64,000 nucleotides of DNA from Pseudoalteromonas sp. OOF1S-7 (GCF_022347765.1 NZ_JAKRFZ010000005.1:248001-312000), one strand, 5' to 3'. Counted from the stretch's first letter, positions 46,424 to 57,644 are shown. Made by a program: numbers and translations. Notes: generated from the letters alone by a model not told the origin.

Positions 46424-47509
46424 ATGAAAGAGTCCGTCTATCGTAAGTTGGAAACGCTGGTAGAGCGCCACGAAGAAGTGGAAGCCATGCTGGGGGATCC
46501 GGAAGTTATTGGCGATCAAAATCGTTTTCGCGCGTTATCAAAAGAGTATTCAGAGCTGGAAGACGTCGTCAAGGCATTTACGGCTTATCAGCAGGCGCAG
46601 GAAGACGTGGCTGCGGCTGAAGAAATGCTGAAGGACTCAGATCCTGATATGCGCGAAATGGCGCAGGAAGAATATAAAGAAGCAAAAGAACAAATCAGTG
46701 AGCTTGAAGATCAGCTCCAGATCCTGATGCTACCGAAAGATCCCAAAGACGATAACAATGTATTTTTGGAAGTACGTGCTGGTACGGGCGGTGACGAAGC
46801 GGCTATCTTCGCCGGTGACTTGTTCCGCATGTACAGCCGTTATGCCGAAACCCAGAAGTGGCAGGTTGAGGTTGTCAGTGCCAACGACGGTGAGCACGGT
46901 GGCTACAAAGAGATCATTGCTAACATCAAAGGCGACGGCGTATACGGTAAGCTGAAATTTGAGTCGGGCGCACACCGTGTACAGCGTGTACCAGAGACTG
47001 AGTCTCAGGGCCGTGTTCACACTTCAGCATGTACTGTGGCTGTGATGGCGGAGATCCCGGAAGCGGAAGCCATTGAAATTAACCCGGCAGATCTGAAGGT
47101 CGACACTTTCCGTGCTTCGGGTGCCGGTGGTCAGCACGTTAACAAAACTGACTCTGCTATCCGTATTACCCATATTCCAACCGGTGTTGTGGTGGAGTGT
47201 CAGGATGAACGTTCACAGCATAAAAACCGTGCTAAGGCTTTGTCTGTATTGGGTGCGCGCCTGCAGCAGGCGGAAGATGAAAAACGTCAGGCTGCAGAGG
47301 CAAGTGAGCGTCGCAACCTGGTAGGTAGCGGTGATCGCTCTGAGCGGATCCGGACTTACAACTATCCACAAGGCCGTATCACAGACCACCGTATTAACCT
47401 CACGCTTTATCGTCTGAATGAAGTAGTAGCCGGTGATTTAGGCGCCGTTATCGATCCGCTAGTATTGGAGTATCAGGCTGACTTGTTGGCAGCCATGGGC
47501 GACGACTAA
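46424..47509 (+). CDS. prfA: Peptide chain release factor 1
   Basis: 361 residues. Terminates translation at UAA/UAG. GGQ motif in [10 protein letters not shown] (about 230-239); PxT-type anticodon region (the PETESQGR area, about 180-190). The stop overlaps the prmC ATG by one base. Confidence 0.97.
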   Translation: MKESVYRKLETLVERHEEVEAMLGDPEVIGDQNRFRALSKEYSELEDVVKAFTAYQQAQEDVAAAEEMLKDSDPDMREMAQEEYKEAKEQISELEDQLQILMLPKDPKDDNNVFLEVRAGTGGDEAAIFAGDLFRMYSRYAETQKWQVEVVSANDGEHGGYKEIIANIKGDGVYGKLKFESGAHRVQRVPETESQGRVHTSACTVAVMAEIPEAEAIEINPADLKVDTFRASGAGGQHVNKTDSAIRITHIPTGVVVECQDERSQHKNRAKALSVLGARLQQAEDEKRQAAEASERRNLVGSGDRSERIRTYNYPQGRITDHRINLTLYRLNEVVAGDLGAVIDPLVLEYQADLLAAMGDD

Positions 47510-48357
47510 TGATGCAACATTCAACCCTGGCTCAGGCGATTGCCTGGGCGAGCGGGCTACTGCAGAGCAGCTCAGAGTCGGCGAAACTCGATGCCGAAGT
47601 GCTGCTTTTGCATATACTTCAGAAGAACCGTAGCTATTTATTTGCCTGGCCCGAAGCCGAACTAAACGCCGGGCAACAGCAGCGTTTTGCAACCCTGGTT
47701 GCGCGTCGACAAGCGGGTGAGCCGGTCGCCCATCTCACGGGAGAGCGGGAGTTCTGGAGCCTGCCTTTATACGTGAATAACAGTACACTGATCCCACGCC
47801 CGGACACCGAAACCCTGGTTGAGCAGGCGCTTGCTCTGCCTTTGTCTGCGCAGGCCAAAGTACTTGATTTGGGCACAGGGACGGGGGCCATTGCGCTGGC
47901 ACTGGCATCGGAGCAACCCGGCTGGCAGCTAATTGGTGTCGACTTCTCACATGATGCGGTAGCACTGGCAGAGAAAAATCGTCAGCGCCTTGGGTTTGAA
48001 CATGTCGAAATCCGCCATAGTGACTGGTTTTCAGCGTTAGCGGATCAGCGTTTTGATCTGATTGTCAGCAATCCGCCTTATATTTGTGAAAACGATGAAC
48101 ACCTGAGTCAGGGGGATGTGCGTTATGAACCCTTATCCGCTTTGGTGGCGCAGGATGAAGGCTATGCTGATATTCGTCATATTATTGAGCAAGCACAGAC
48201 CTATCTTGAACCACATGGTTACCTGATGTTTGAGCATGGCTATCAGCAAGCGGCTGGCGTTCAGCAGATTTTTGCACAAATGAACTATCGCAATATACTT
48301 ACAATAAAAGATATGGCAGGCTGTGATAGGGTAACGATGGCGCAAAAGCCGCAGTAA
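47509..48357 (+). CDS. prmC: Release factor glutamine methyltransferase
   Basis: 282 residues. Methylates the Gln of the GGQ motif in RF1/RF2. SAM-binding DLGTGTGAIALALA (about 118-131) and NPPY in IVSNPPYIC (about 185). Start overlaps prfA (TAATG); the second Met is an alternative. Confidence 0.96.
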   Translation: MMQHSTLAQAIAWASGLLQSSSESAKLDAEVLLLHILQKNRSYLFAWPEAELNAGQQQRFATLVARRQAGEPVAHLTGEREFWSLPLYVNNSTLIPRPDTETLVEQALALPLSAQAKVLDLGTGTGAIALALASEQPGWQLIGVDFSHDAVALAEKNRQRLGFEHVEIRHSDWFSALADQRFDLIVSNPPYICENDEHLSQGDVRYEPLSALVAQDEGYADIRHIIEQAQTYLEPHGYLMFEHGYQQAAGVQQIFAQMNYRNILTIKDMAGCDRVTMAQKPQ

Positions 48358-48501
48358 TCCCTCCTGGTAAAATCGCAGCAGTATGCAGGCCAGCCTGGAT
48401 CCCTATTCAGGATCAGTTATCGCATACAGTTCCTGCTTTAAGTCCGCCAGCGGAGCGTTGCTGGCGAGATATATGTGTATAAGAGTGTTAAGGACTCTCC
48501 A

Positions 48502-50043
48502 ATGGATGATTTTTTGTTTTCAGACGATCCGGGTGAAGTAGAAGTACAGGAAAAAAGTGGCACCTGGAAGGTGATCATTGTTGATGATGAACCCGAAGTG
48601 CATGCGGTAACCAAACTCGCGCTCAGCGACTTTGAGTTTCAGAAAAAGCGTCTGGAGTTTCTCAGTGCTTATTCCGGAGAGGAAGCAAAAAAGGTGGTCA
48701 TGGACCACCCCGATGCCGCAATTGTACTGCTTGATGTAGTGATGGAAACGGATGATGCGGGTCTGCGGGTTGCGCAATATATCCGTGAAACAGCAAAAAA
48801 TAATAACATTCGCATTATTTTGCGCACAGGGCAGCCGGGTCAAGCACCAGAGCGTCAGGTCATCGTAAATTATGATATCAATGATTATAAATCCAAGACT
48901 GAACTGACAGCACAAAAGTTGTTTACTGTGGTGATGTCAAGCCTGCGTTCTTACCGGGACATCTTGTCTATCGATCAGTCTCGCCAGGGACTGGAAAAAA
49001 TCATCACGGCCTCACGTAACATCTTTGCCTCTCACTCCATTGATCAGTTTATTGAAGGCGTGATCCAGCAGCTAACCTCGTTACTGGGGACTGTAGACGA
49101 AGCCATTTATGCTACGTCATTGGTGGCCAGCAACGACCCCAGTGACAGCAGCGATAAACTGGTGGTGTTTACTGGCCGGGGTGAGTTTGCCAGAAGTGAA
49201 GGCAAGCCAATAGAGGACGTACTGGCTCCTGAGCAAATGGAAGCCTGTCGTCAGGCACTGCAAAACCGTGGTATTGTTTACAAGGACAATTATTTATTTG
49301 CATATTGTTCTAGTGAGTATAATCACGCATCGATGTTGTTTGTTTCCGGGATCCCTGAGTTCCTGACCGATACACAAAAGCACCTGATCAAAATCTTTTC
49401 GCAAAACGTACAACTGGCCTATGAAAACGTTCAGCTTCAGGCGGAAATTGAAGATACTCAACAGGAGTTGGTATATCGCCTGAGTGAAGCGCTGGAGCAG
49501 CGCTCTACCGAGTCGGGCAATCACGTTAAGCGGGTAGCCAATATCTGTTATGTGCTGGCTAAGCATTATGGTCTGAGTTATCGTGAGGCTGAACTGGTAC
49601 GGCTGGCCTCGCCGCTGCACGATGTGGGCAACGTAGGCATTCCTGACGCCATTTTGAATAAACCCAACAAGCTTGCGCCCGAAGAATGGGATGTAATGAA
49701 GTCCCATACTCAAAAGGGTTACCAGATACTGCGCGACTCACGCCGTGAAATCGTTAATGCCGGCGCTATGATCGCCCGTGACCATCATGAACGCTGGGAT
49801 GGCAGTGGGTACCCAAGTGGTAAAAAGGGCGAAGAGATCCATATTTTTGGTCGCATCGCTGCGATTGCGGATGTCTATGACTCTATGCGTCATGAGCGTT
49901 GCTATCGTCCGGCATACAGCCTGGACGAAGTCGTAGCTGAAATTAACAGCCAAAAAGGCAAGCACTTTGACCCGAAACTGGTTAATGTATTTAATGATGT
50001 AATTGATGAGCTGGAACAGATCCTGACTCAATTAGAAGACTGA
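48502..50043 (+). CDS. HD-GYP response regulator with DUF3369 (RpfG-like)
   Basis: 513 residues from ATG 48502 (AAGGA 8 bases upstream); a GTG at 48475 is in frame but lacks a site. REC domain at about 20-150 with phosphoacceptor Asp in IVLLDVVMETD; DUF3369 at about 165-320; HD-GYP at about 330-500 with LHDVGNVGIPD and DGSGYP intact. Predicted c-di-GMP phosphodiesterase controlled by phosphorylation. No histidine kinase adjacent. It lies between prmC and sirB2, genes normally close together. Confidence 0.92.
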   Translation: MDDFLFSDDPGEVEVQEKSGTWKVIIVDDEPEVHAVTKLALSDFEFQKKRLEFLSAYSGEEAKKVVMDHPDAAIVLLDVVMETDDAGLRVAQYIRETAKNNNIRIILRTGQPGQAPERQVIVNYDINDYKSKTELTAQKLFTVVMSSLRSYRDILSIDQSRQGLEKIITASRNIFASHSIDQFIEGVIQQLTSLLGTVDEAIYATSLVASNDPSDSSDKLVVFTGRGEFARSEGKPIEDVLAPEQMEACRQALQNRGIVYKDNYLFAYCSSEYNHASMLFVSGIPEFLTDTQKHLIKIFSQNVQLAYENVQLQAEIEDTQQELVYRLSEALEQRSTESGNHVKRVANICYVLAKHYGLSYREAELVRLASPLHDVGNVGIPDAILNKPNKLAPEEWDVMKSHTQKGYQILRDSRREIVNAGAMIARDHHERWDGSGYPSGKKGEEIHIFGRIAAIADVYDSMRHERCYRPAYSLDEVVAEINSQKGKHFDPKLVNVFNDVIDELEQILTQLED

Positions 50044-50072
50044 TTTAATCGTTTATTTAAAAAGGGGCAATT

Positions 50073-50447
50073 TTGGACTACATGGCACTTAAACACACAC
50101 ATGTGATGTTTGCAGTTTTGAGCATTATTTTGTTTTACACCCGAGCTATTTCTCGTCTGGCCAGTGGCAAACTGGCTGCCAACAAAGGGGTGTTTATCGC
50201 TAGTCACAGTATCGATACACTACTGCTGATCTCAGCAGTGTCACTGGCGGTGATGGCCAGCCTCAACCCGGCGCAGCAGCCCTGGTTGATGGAAAAAATC
50301 GTTTTGGTTATCGTCTATATTGCACTGGGCTTTGTGGTCGCAAAATCGACAACCAAAGCAAAACAAATCGCGGCACTGATGCTGGCGACGCTGACTTTAC
50401 TGGCTGTGGGCCACCTCGCCTTTGCTAAAAATGCCCTGATATTGTGA
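50073..50447 (+). CDS. SirB2-family membrane protein
   Basis: 124 residues, four hydrophobic segments covering most of the length. SirB2-type inner-membrane protein of unknown function, usually next to SirB1 and kdsA. The start is TTG at 50073 with AGGGG 6 bases upstream; ATG at 50082 is an alternative. Confidence 0.85.
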   Translation: MDYMALKHTHVMFAVLSIILFYTRAISRLASGKLAANKGVFIASHSIDTLLLISAVSLAVMASLNPAQQPWLMEKIVLVIVYIALGFVVAKSTTKAKQIAALMLATLTLLAVGHLAFAKNALIL

Positions 50448-50591
50448 TGATCAGGTGGGCAGTATCACTGCCCGCTCACCCCGGCAAAACACGACCACTG
50501 TTCCCCTACATAAAAATCCCCTTGGGAATGTGTTGAAAAATGTTACACTAGCCCATTATGACTATAGACAGTAGAAAATAGTTCGTTATTT

Positions 50592-51395
50592 ATGACTGAT
50601 ATCTGGTTCGATGAACACGACACAAGTACGGATCATTTCTCGACGCCTGCCTTGTTACGTTGTATTTGGGCTGAGCCACATTGGGATGCTCAGGCAGATA
50701 CTTCACACACGCTATGTTTACTGGCCGAGCTGGAGCAAGCTGTCGACGACATTTGTCATCAAAGTGATGACAAACACAAATGCGTCGATGCACTGCTCGA
50801 TACGTTTTATACTCAATGGTTATTTAGCGGCACGGATCAAAAAGTGCCTGAGCATTTGCTAAATAATGTGTGTTATGTGCTTAAAATGCACAGTGGTACC
50901 AGTATGGCGTTGGCCCTGATCCTGGTGCATTTATTGGAGCGCGCGCACTTAACGGCAAGCCTTGCCATTAACCAGGGAGATGTGCTGGTGCATATCGCAT
51001 TGAGTGACGAAGAAGGCTACATCATTGACCCAAGCTCTGGCCATCAGTCCTGGTATGTGATCCCTGAAAATGGTGATGACAAAGAACAGGAGCCTATGGA
51101 GCTGGTATTTGGTGAGGAGGCTTTCAAGCTTTATCTTGCCCAGCAAAAATGGTCGTTCATTGCTGCAGAAAAATTTGGTCACGCACTGAGCTGTGTTGAG
51201 ATGCTGATGGAATTACTGGGTGACGACCCTTATGAGCGTCGTGACAGAGGCTACCTACTGAATCAACTTAACTGCCCTAAAATGGCCAAAGATGACCTCC
51301 AGTTCTTTGTGGATGAATGTCCGGATGACCCGACTATAGAGCTCATTCAAAATCAAATCGCAGAGCTGGCCGATCACAATAATATCCTGCATTAA
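50592..51395 (+). CDS. SirB1-family transglutaminase-like protein (YchA-like)
   Basis: 267 residues. The middle (about 100-180) resembles the transglutaminase-like fold of the SirB1/YchA family (GTSMALALILVHLLERA) but without an obvious Cys nucleophile at the usual site. The C-terminal part (about 200-260) is TPR-like (RGYLLNQLNC). Function unknown; conserved in the prfA-prmC-sirB2-sirB1-kdsA cluster. Confidence 0.83.
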   Translation: MTDIWFDEHDTSTDHFSTPALLRCIWAEPHWDAQADTSHTLCLLAELEQAVDDICHQSDDKHKCVDALLDTFYTQWLFSGTDQKVPEHLLNNVCYVLKMHSGTSMALALILVHLLERAHLTASLAINQGDVLVHIALSDEEGYIIDPSSGHQSWYVIPENGDDKEQEPMELVFGEEAFKLYLAQQKWSFIAAEKFGHALSCVEMLMELLGDDPYERRDRGYLLNQLNCPKMAKDDLQFFVDECPDDPTIELIQNQIAELADHNNILH

Positions 51396-51503
51396 GTAAG
51401 GTCAGAAGGCACTACATTTGGGGGTCCTGGTGGTCGGCTAAGCTGTGTACCGAGCAGAGCTTCCCAAGCGGTTTTTGTATAATCAAGGAAACAGAGAGAT
51501 CCC

Positions 51504-52754
51504 ATGCAAGAGAGTAGTGTACTCATTACTAATAACGCCGTTGTGCTCGGTCTGTTAGCCATCATTCTGGGGTTTGTGTTCTATACCTCCAATCTGAAGA
51601 CCGGGTTCTGGGCCAAATTTTATCGCTATGTACCCGCCCTGTTAATGTGCTACTTCCTGCCTTCTTTGTTGAATACCTTCGGGATTGTTGATGGCAGCGG
51701 CAACGATGTTTATACGGTTGCTAAGTACTTTTTGCTGCCAGCCTGTCTGGTGTTGCTGACATTGAGCATCGACCTTAAGTCCATCATGGGGCTGGGTAAA
51801 CGCGCCATCATTATGTTTCTGACTGGTACGGTCGGCGTAGTCTTAGGCGGGCCGATTGCACTGTTGATCACGGCCACTTTTATGCCTGAATTACTCGGTG
51901 TAACCGGTCCAGAAGCCGTATGGCGTGGTATGGCGGCACTGGCCGGTAGCTGGATCGGCGGTGGTGCCAACATGGTAGCGATGAAAGAAATTTACGGAGC
52001 CGGGGGCGAGATTTTTACTATTATGGTGACGGTGGACATTGTGGTTGCCAACCTCTGGATGGCGGGTTTGTTATTTTTGGCCGCCAGACATCGAGAGATT
52101 GACGCGCGCACCGGCGCCGATACGGCCTCTATTGAGCGACTGATTGACAAAGTACAGGCCTTTGAAGCCGAGCACGCAAGACGGCCTGAATTAAAAGACT
52201 TAATGCTACTGATCGCCTTTGCTTTTGGCGCAACCGGGTTGGCGCATTTCGCCGCCGACCTGTTGGTGCCTTACTTTGCCAGTAATTTCCCGGAGCTGAA
52301 GAAGTTCTCCCTGCATTCCAAACTGTTCTGGATCATCGTACTGGTCACTACCATTGGCCTGGCTCTGTCATTTACAAAAGCGCGCAACTTTGAGGCCGTG
52401 GGCGCCTCCAAAGTGGGTAGTAGTTTCTTATATATCCTGGTGGCAACCATAGGCTTGCACATGGACATCACTAAAATTGTTGAAGCCCCTAAATACGTGG
52501 TCATTGGCCTGATCTGGATGGCGGTGCATGTGGGATTATTATTTTTGGTGGCTAAACTCATTAAAGCGCCGGTGTTTTACGTGGCTGTTGGCAGCAAAGC
52601 CAACATAGGTGGCGCGGCATCAGCGCCTGTGGTTGCGTCGGCATTTCACCCGGCGCTGGCACCTGTGGGTGTGCTGTTAGCTGTATTGGGCTATGCGTTG
52701 GGCACCTACGCTGCCTGGCTGTGCGGACAACTTTTACGTGTGATTGGCAGTTAG
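51504..52754 (+). CDS. DUF819-family membrane protein
   Basis: 416 residues with about ten transmembrane segments. GSWIGGGANMVAMKE (about 150-165) and the repeat-like KANIGGAASAPVVASA (about 368-383) are typical of this family (YjcL-like), which has an inverted-repeat transporter fold. Substrate unknown. It interrupts the usual sirB1-kdsA adjacency, 34 bases before kdsA. Confidence 0.87.
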   Translation: MQESSVLITNNAVVLGLLAIILGFVFYTSNLKTGFWAKFYRYVPALLMCYFLPSLLNTFGIVDGSGNDVYTVAKYFLLPACLVLLTLSIDLKSIMGLGKRAIIMFLTGTVGVVLGGPIALLITATFMPELLGVTGPEAVWRGMAALAGSWIGGGANMVAMKEIYGAGGEIFTIMVTVDIVVANLWMAGLLFLAARHREIDARTGADTASIERLIDKVQAFEAEHARRPELKDLMLLIAFAFGATGLAHFAADLLVPYFASNFPELKKFSLHSKLFWIIVLVTTIGLALSFTKARNFEAVGASKVGSSFLYILVATIGLHMDITKIVEAPKYVVIGLIWMAVHVGLLFLVAKLIKAPVFYVAVGSKANIGGAASAPVVASAFHPALAPVGVLLAVLGYALGTYAAWLCGQLLRVIGS

Positions 52755-52767
52755 TGCTGTCAGTTAG

Positions 52768-53643
<876 letters not shown>

Positions 53644-53655
53644 CATTACACTTGC

Positions 53656-53680
53656 TGGCGGAGGGGACTCCGCCATTTTC
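53656..53680 (+). terminator. Terminator of kdsA
   Basis: Perfect 8-bp stem TGGCGGAG/CTCCGCCA with loop GGGA followed by TTTTC. Confidence 0.8.
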
Positions 53681-53705
53681 ATGAGCCTGGTTTGGAACTC
53701 CCGCC

Positions 53706-54599
53706 ATGTCACGACGATTACCCCCATTAAACGCACTGAAAGCTTTTGAGGCCGCAGCCCGGCATCTGAGTTTTACCAAAGCCGCAGAAGAGCTGTTTGT
53801 GACCCAGGCAGCCATAAGTCACCAGATTAAGATTCTGGAAGAGCACCTCGGGGTTAAACTCTTTTTACGTAAAAACCGCTCCTTGCTGTTAACGGAAGAG
53901 GGGCAGGGATATTTCCTGGATATTAAGGAGCTGTTTTCTCAGTTGATTGATGCCACGGAAAAACTGCTGGCACGGGGGGCAAAAGGGTCACTCACGGTGA
54001 GTCTGACCCCCAGTTTTGCGATTCAGTGGCTGGTGCCCAGGCTCAGCCTGTTTAATGAATTGCATCCGGACATTGATGTGCGAATAAAGGCGCAGGATCT
54101 GGATGAGAACTCATTAACCGACGATGTGGATGTGGCCATTTACTATGGTCGGGGTAACTGGAGCGGGGTGCAAACCCATAAGCTGCATACTGAATACCTG
54201 GTGCCCATGTGTAGCCCTTTGCTGCTTAATGGACCCAAGCCGCTGGATCAGCCCAGTGACCTGGCGAATCACACCCTGTTGCACGATACCACCCGCCGCG
54301 CCTGGAAAGCCTGGCTTAAAACCGCCGGGGTACGTAACGTGCCAGCCAATACCGGACCGATTTTTAGCCATTCGTCTATGGTGACTCAGGCGGCGGTGCA
54401 TGGTCAGGGGATCGCGCTGGGCAATAGCGTATTGGCCAAACCCGATCTGGATGCGGGCCGTTTGATCATTCCATTCAGCCATCACCTGGAAAGTAAAAAT
54501 GCTTACTATCTGGTGTGTCGTGAATCTCAGGCTGAATTAGGTAAAATTGTGTCCTTCAAAAACTGGATGCTGGAAATGGTAGAGCAGGAACAACAATGA
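53706..54599 (+). CDS. LysR-family regulator, GcvA-like
   Basis: 297 residues. N-terminal winged HTH (SFTKAAEELFVTQAAISHQIK, split about 23-43) and a periplasmic-binding-protein-like effector domain. The PLNALKAFEAAARHLSF start is typical of GcvA, the glycine cleavage regulator; no gcv genes are nearby, so the target is unknown. ATGA overlap with the next gene. Confidence 0.88.
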   Translation: MSRRLPPLNALKAFEAAARHLSFTKAAEELFVTQAAISHQIKILEEHLGVKLFLRKNRSLLLTEEGQGYFLDIKELFSQLIDATEKLLARGAKGSLTVSLTPSFAIQWLVPRLSLFNELHPDIDVRIKAQDLDENSLTDDVDVAIYYGRGNWSGVQTHKLHTEYLVPMCSPLLLNGPKPLDQPSDLANHTLLHDTTRRAWKAWLKTAGVRNVPANTGPIFSHSSMVTQAAVHGQGIALGNSVLAKPDLDAGRLIIPFSHHLESKNAYYLVCRESQAELGKIVSFKNWMLEMVEQEQQ

Positions 54600-55258
54600 C
54601 GCAGAGCGAAGTAAAGATTGATATCGAGTGGCACCAGGCTGACGCACCTCAGGCGCAACTGATCCTGGCTCATGGCGCGGGAGCGGGCCGCGACAGCGAC
54701 TTTATGCAGGACATGGCAAACCGCCTGAGTGCATTGGGGGTCACCGTCGGGCTGTTTGATTTTGGTTATATGCAGATGGCAAAGGCGCTGGATAAGCGCC
54801 GCCCACCGGAACGAGCCCCTAAGCTGCTGGCCCATTATCGTGATGTGTTGATGGCACAACTCAACGGGCTACCTGTGTTTATCGGTGGTAAGTCTATGGG
54901 CGGGCGTATGGCATCTATGCTGGTCTGTGAAGACGATATTGAGGTACAAGGCGTGTTTGCGCTGGGTTATCCGTTTCATCCACCGGGCAAACCTGAGAAA
55001 CTGCGCACCGAGCACTTTGCCGATATCCCTTGCCCGTTTGTGGTGCTGCAAGGAGAGCGTGATACGTTTGGTAATCAAGCCGAGGTCACGGCTTTGGCAG
55101 CGCAAGCTGAAGAGCAGAGCTGGCCAGAGCTGGTATGGCTTAAAGATGGCGACCATTCATTGAAGCCGCGCAAAGCCAGCGGCCTGACAGAAGCGCAAAA
55201 CCGCCAGCTGGCCGCTGAGGCCATTGCTGCTAAAATTGCGGAGATACTCAATGGCTAA
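54596..55258 (+). CDS. Alpha/beta hydrolase (KANL3/Tex30-type)
   Basis: 220 residues. LILAHGAGAGRDSDFM near the N-terminus and GGKSMGGRMASML (nucleophile Ser about residue 100) with a late Asp-His (DGDHSLKPR). Predicted small hydrolase of unknown substrate. Overlaps the LysR stop by 4 bases and the DUF423 start by 8. Confidence 0.85.
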   Translation: MTQSEVKIDIEWHQADAPQAQLILAHGAGAGRDSDFMQDMANRLSALGVTVGLFDFGYMQMAKALDKRRPPERAPKLLAHYRDVLMAQLNGLPVFIGGKSMGGRMASMLVCEDDIEVQGVFALGYPFHPPGKPEKLRTEHFADIPCPFVVLQGERDTFGNQAEVTALAAQAEEQSWPELVWLKDGDHSLKPRKASGLTEAQNRQLAAEAIAAKIAEILNG

Positions 55259-55619
55259 GCTATTCTTACTGCTGGGCGGGGCATTTTGTATGCTGTCGGT
55301 CGTGTTGGGGGCGTTTGCCGCCCATGGCCTGAAAAGCCGTTTAAGTGACTATGCCATTGGCATATTTAAAACCGGCGCTGAATATCAGATGACCCACGGT
55401 CTGGCACTGCTGGCCGTAGCCCTGCTCCTGAAATGGGGCGTGAAAGTTCAGCTCTCGGGCTATTTATTTGCGACCGGGATTGTCCTGTTCAGTGGCAGCC
55501 TGTATTTGCTGGCGCTGACCGGTGCCAAGTGGCTGGGACCGATTACGCCACTGGGCGGACTGTGTTTTATTCTTGGCTGGGCCTGGCTGCTGTTTCAGGT
55601 TGCCCGCCAGCCCTTTTAA
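55251..55619 (+). CDS. DUF423-family membrane protein
   Basis: 122 residues from ATG 55251 (GGAG 7 bases upstream), inside the preceding gene's end. Four hydrophobic segments. GAFAAHGLKSRLS and the FKTGAEYQMTHGLALL segment are the family signature (YgdD-like). Function unknown. Confidence 0.9.
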   Translation: MAKLFLLLGGAFCMLSVVLGAFAAHGLKSRLSDYAIGIFKTGAEYQMTHGLALLAVALLLKWGVKVQLSGYLFATGIVLFSGSLYLLALTGAKWLGPITPLGGLCFILGWAWLLFQVARQPF

Positions 55620-55642
55620 TTGATTAGAGACTTTTTATCACT

Positions 55643-56728
55643 ATGTCTAGTGTGGTTATTTATTGCCGAAGCGGCTTTGAAAGCGATGCGGCGGCTGAAA
55701 TTACGCATCACGCCGCGTTACATCATGTTGCCGGTTACGTGAAAGCTAAGCCCAATACGGGCTATGTGACCTTTGAGTGCTTTGACCCGGCTCAGAGTGA
55801 GCTGCTACTCAAGCAGGTTGATTTTTCCAGCCTGGTGTTTGCCCGCCAGTGGTTTGCGGGTGTGCTGTTAAGCAAAATGCCCGTTGAAGACAGGGTGTCT
55901 GAGATCAAACAGGTGGTTGGTGATTTCCCTTTGTGTGGCGATCTGCGGGTAGAAACCCCGGATACCAATGAAGGCAAAGAGCTGTCGAAGTTCTGTAAGA
56001 AATTTTCGACGCCACTTGCCAAAGCGCTTGAGAAGCAAAATAAGCTGACCCGCGACCACAAAGCCCATAAGCCTGTGCTGCATGTGCTATTTCTGGCTAA
56101 CGACACCGCCTATGTCGGTTACTCATTCAGCAATAACAACTCGCCGTTCTTTATGGGGATCCCCAGGCTGAAAATGCCGGCCGATGCACCGAGTCGCTCA
56201 ACGCTTAAGCTGGATGAAGCCTTCAATGTGTTTGTTGGCAAAGAGAACGAGCCTGAGCGGGTCCGCTCTGGTATGCGTGGCGTGGATCTGGGCGCTTGCC
56301 CGGGTGGCTGGACCTATCAGCTGGTGCGCCGCGGGTTGTTTGTGGCAGCGATCGATAACGGTCCGATGAATGACGATTTAATGGAAACCGGTCAGGTAAA
56401 GCACTTCCGTGAAGATGGCTTTAAATACCGCCCTGAAAAGCGCAACATTGACTGGCTGGTATGTGACATGGTTGAAAAACCAACCCGCGTCAGTGAGCTG
56501 ATGGTCGACTGGATAGTGAACGGTTTTGTCCGTGAGCTGATTTTCAACCTCAAGCTGCCCATGAAAAAGCGCTTCGATACCGTCTATGAGTGTTTGACGC
56601 TGATCCGCGACGAGCTGAAAAAGTACGGCGTAGGCTATGAGCTACAGGCCAAACACCTCTATCACGACCGCGAAGAAGTGACCGTGCATATTCAGGTACT
56701 AAAGGTCCCACAAAACCTCTATAGTTGA
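55643..56728 (+). CDS. rlmM: 23S rRNA C2498 2'-O-ribose methyltransferase
   Basis: 361 residues. N-terminal THUMP-like domain and C-terminal Rossmann methyltransferase with GVDLGACPGGWTYQL (about 212-226). Standard length for RlmM. Its last codons (VLKVPQNLYS) recur at about 59299-59331 behind the serine hydrolase gene. Confidence 0.95.
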   Translation: MSSVVIYCRSGFESDAAAEITHHAALHHVAGYVKAKPNTGYVTFECFDPAQSELLLKQVDFSSLVFARQWFAGVLLSKMPVEDRVSEIKQVVGDFPLCGDLRVETPDTNEGKELSKFCKKFSTPLAKALEKQNKLTRDHKAHKPVLHVLFLANDTAYVGYSFSNNNSPFFMGIPRLKMPADAPSRSTLKLDEAFNVFVGKENEPERVRSGMRGVDLGACPGGWTYQLVRRGLFVAAIDNGPMNDDLMETGQVKHFREDGFKYRPEKRNIDWLVCDMVEKPTRVSELMVDWIVNGFVRELIFNLKLPMKKRFDTVYECLTLIRDELKKYGVGYELQAKHLYHDREEVTVHIQVLKVPQNLYS

Positions 56729-56737
56729 GCCTTGTAC

Positions 56738-56763
56738 CGGCGGCTGCCTGGTATGGTAGCCGC
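56738..56763 (+). terminator. Hairpin after rlmM
   Basis: Stem GGCGGCT/AGCCGCC with a 12-base loop, followed by ATCACTTTCC. A T-rich stretch begins later, so terminator function is likely but not strong. A related hairpin follows the duplicated rlmM end at 59341. Confidence 0.55.
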
Positions 56764-56861
56764 CATCACTTTCCTTGTTTTATTTCCCGCAATATTTTCT
56801 TACGCTCTTGTTTTTACACTTTGCTGTTATTTAAATAAAATCAACAGTAAAGGAGTAACTG

Positions 56862-57644
56862 ATGACAAGACTACTGCAGCACACTTTGTCTCCTCAGCTA
56901 AAGGCAACGCTAAGCTATTATGCGCCAGGTAGTATGATGCCTGCACATCGACATGATCATGCGCAGTTATCCGTGCTGCTCAGTGGTGGTTTGCGCGAAC
57001 AAACTGAACAGGCGGCTTTTGATATAGCAACGCCGGGATTATGTTTTAAACCGCGCCATATTTTACACAGTGATCAGTACGGTGCTCAGGGAGCGCTGAT
57101 CTTCTCGTTTACCTTGTCACCTGAGCTGTTGATCCAGTTTGATAAAATGACAGCACCCCGGTATCAGTGGCAGTCTCGCCTGAATGCAGGACCCCGGGCA
57201 AGGCAGGCATCTTATTTACAGGCGTTGTATCAAGGTCAGTGCGATACGTTGAATGATCTTTTCTGGGATACACTCAGCGAATGTGGTATCCCTCAACATA
57301 CCGTCAGGGAGCGACAGAAGCCCGACTGGCTGGTGCGAGCTAAAAAGCTGCTGGATGAGGCCGAACTGCCGCTTTCGCTCAGCGAGCTGGCAACACAGCA
57401 AGGGGTCCATCCGGTGTATTTTTCCCGTGCGTTTAAAAAATACTTTCATATCTCTGCCAGTGCTTATCAGCAACAGCTTCAGCTCAGCAAGGCAATGCGC
57501 TCGATGACCCAAGGTGTGCCTCTGAGTGACTGCGCATTTCATGCCGGTTTTTCCGATCAGAGTCATATGAACAGGACCATGATGAGCCGGATAGGCCTGT
57601 CGCCCGGGAAGTTACAAAGGTTGTTTCACAGCAAAACAGGTTAA
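56862..57644 (+). CDS. AraC-family transcriptional regulator
   Basis: 260 residues: N-terminal cupin-like sensor (about 20-95, with MPAHRHDHAQLSVLLSGG) and C-terminal double HTH (about 155-255, LSELATQQGVHPVYFSRAFKK then FSDQSHMNRTM). Start ATG with AAGGAG upstream. Likely controls the serine hydrolase 70 bases downstream; inference. Confidence 0.88.
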   Translation: MTRLLQHTLSPQLKATLSYYAPGSMMPAHRHDHAQLSVLLSGGLREQTEQAAFDIATPGLCFKPRHILHSDQYGAQGALIFSFTLSPELLIQFDKMTAPRYQWQSRLNAGPRARQASYLQALYQGQCDTLNDLFWDTLSECGIPQHTVRERQKPDWLVRAKKLLDEAELPLSLSELATQQGVHPVYFSRAFKKYFHISASAYQQQLQLSKAMRSMTQGVPLSDCAFHAGFSDQSHMNRTMMSRIGLSPGKLQRLFHSKTG

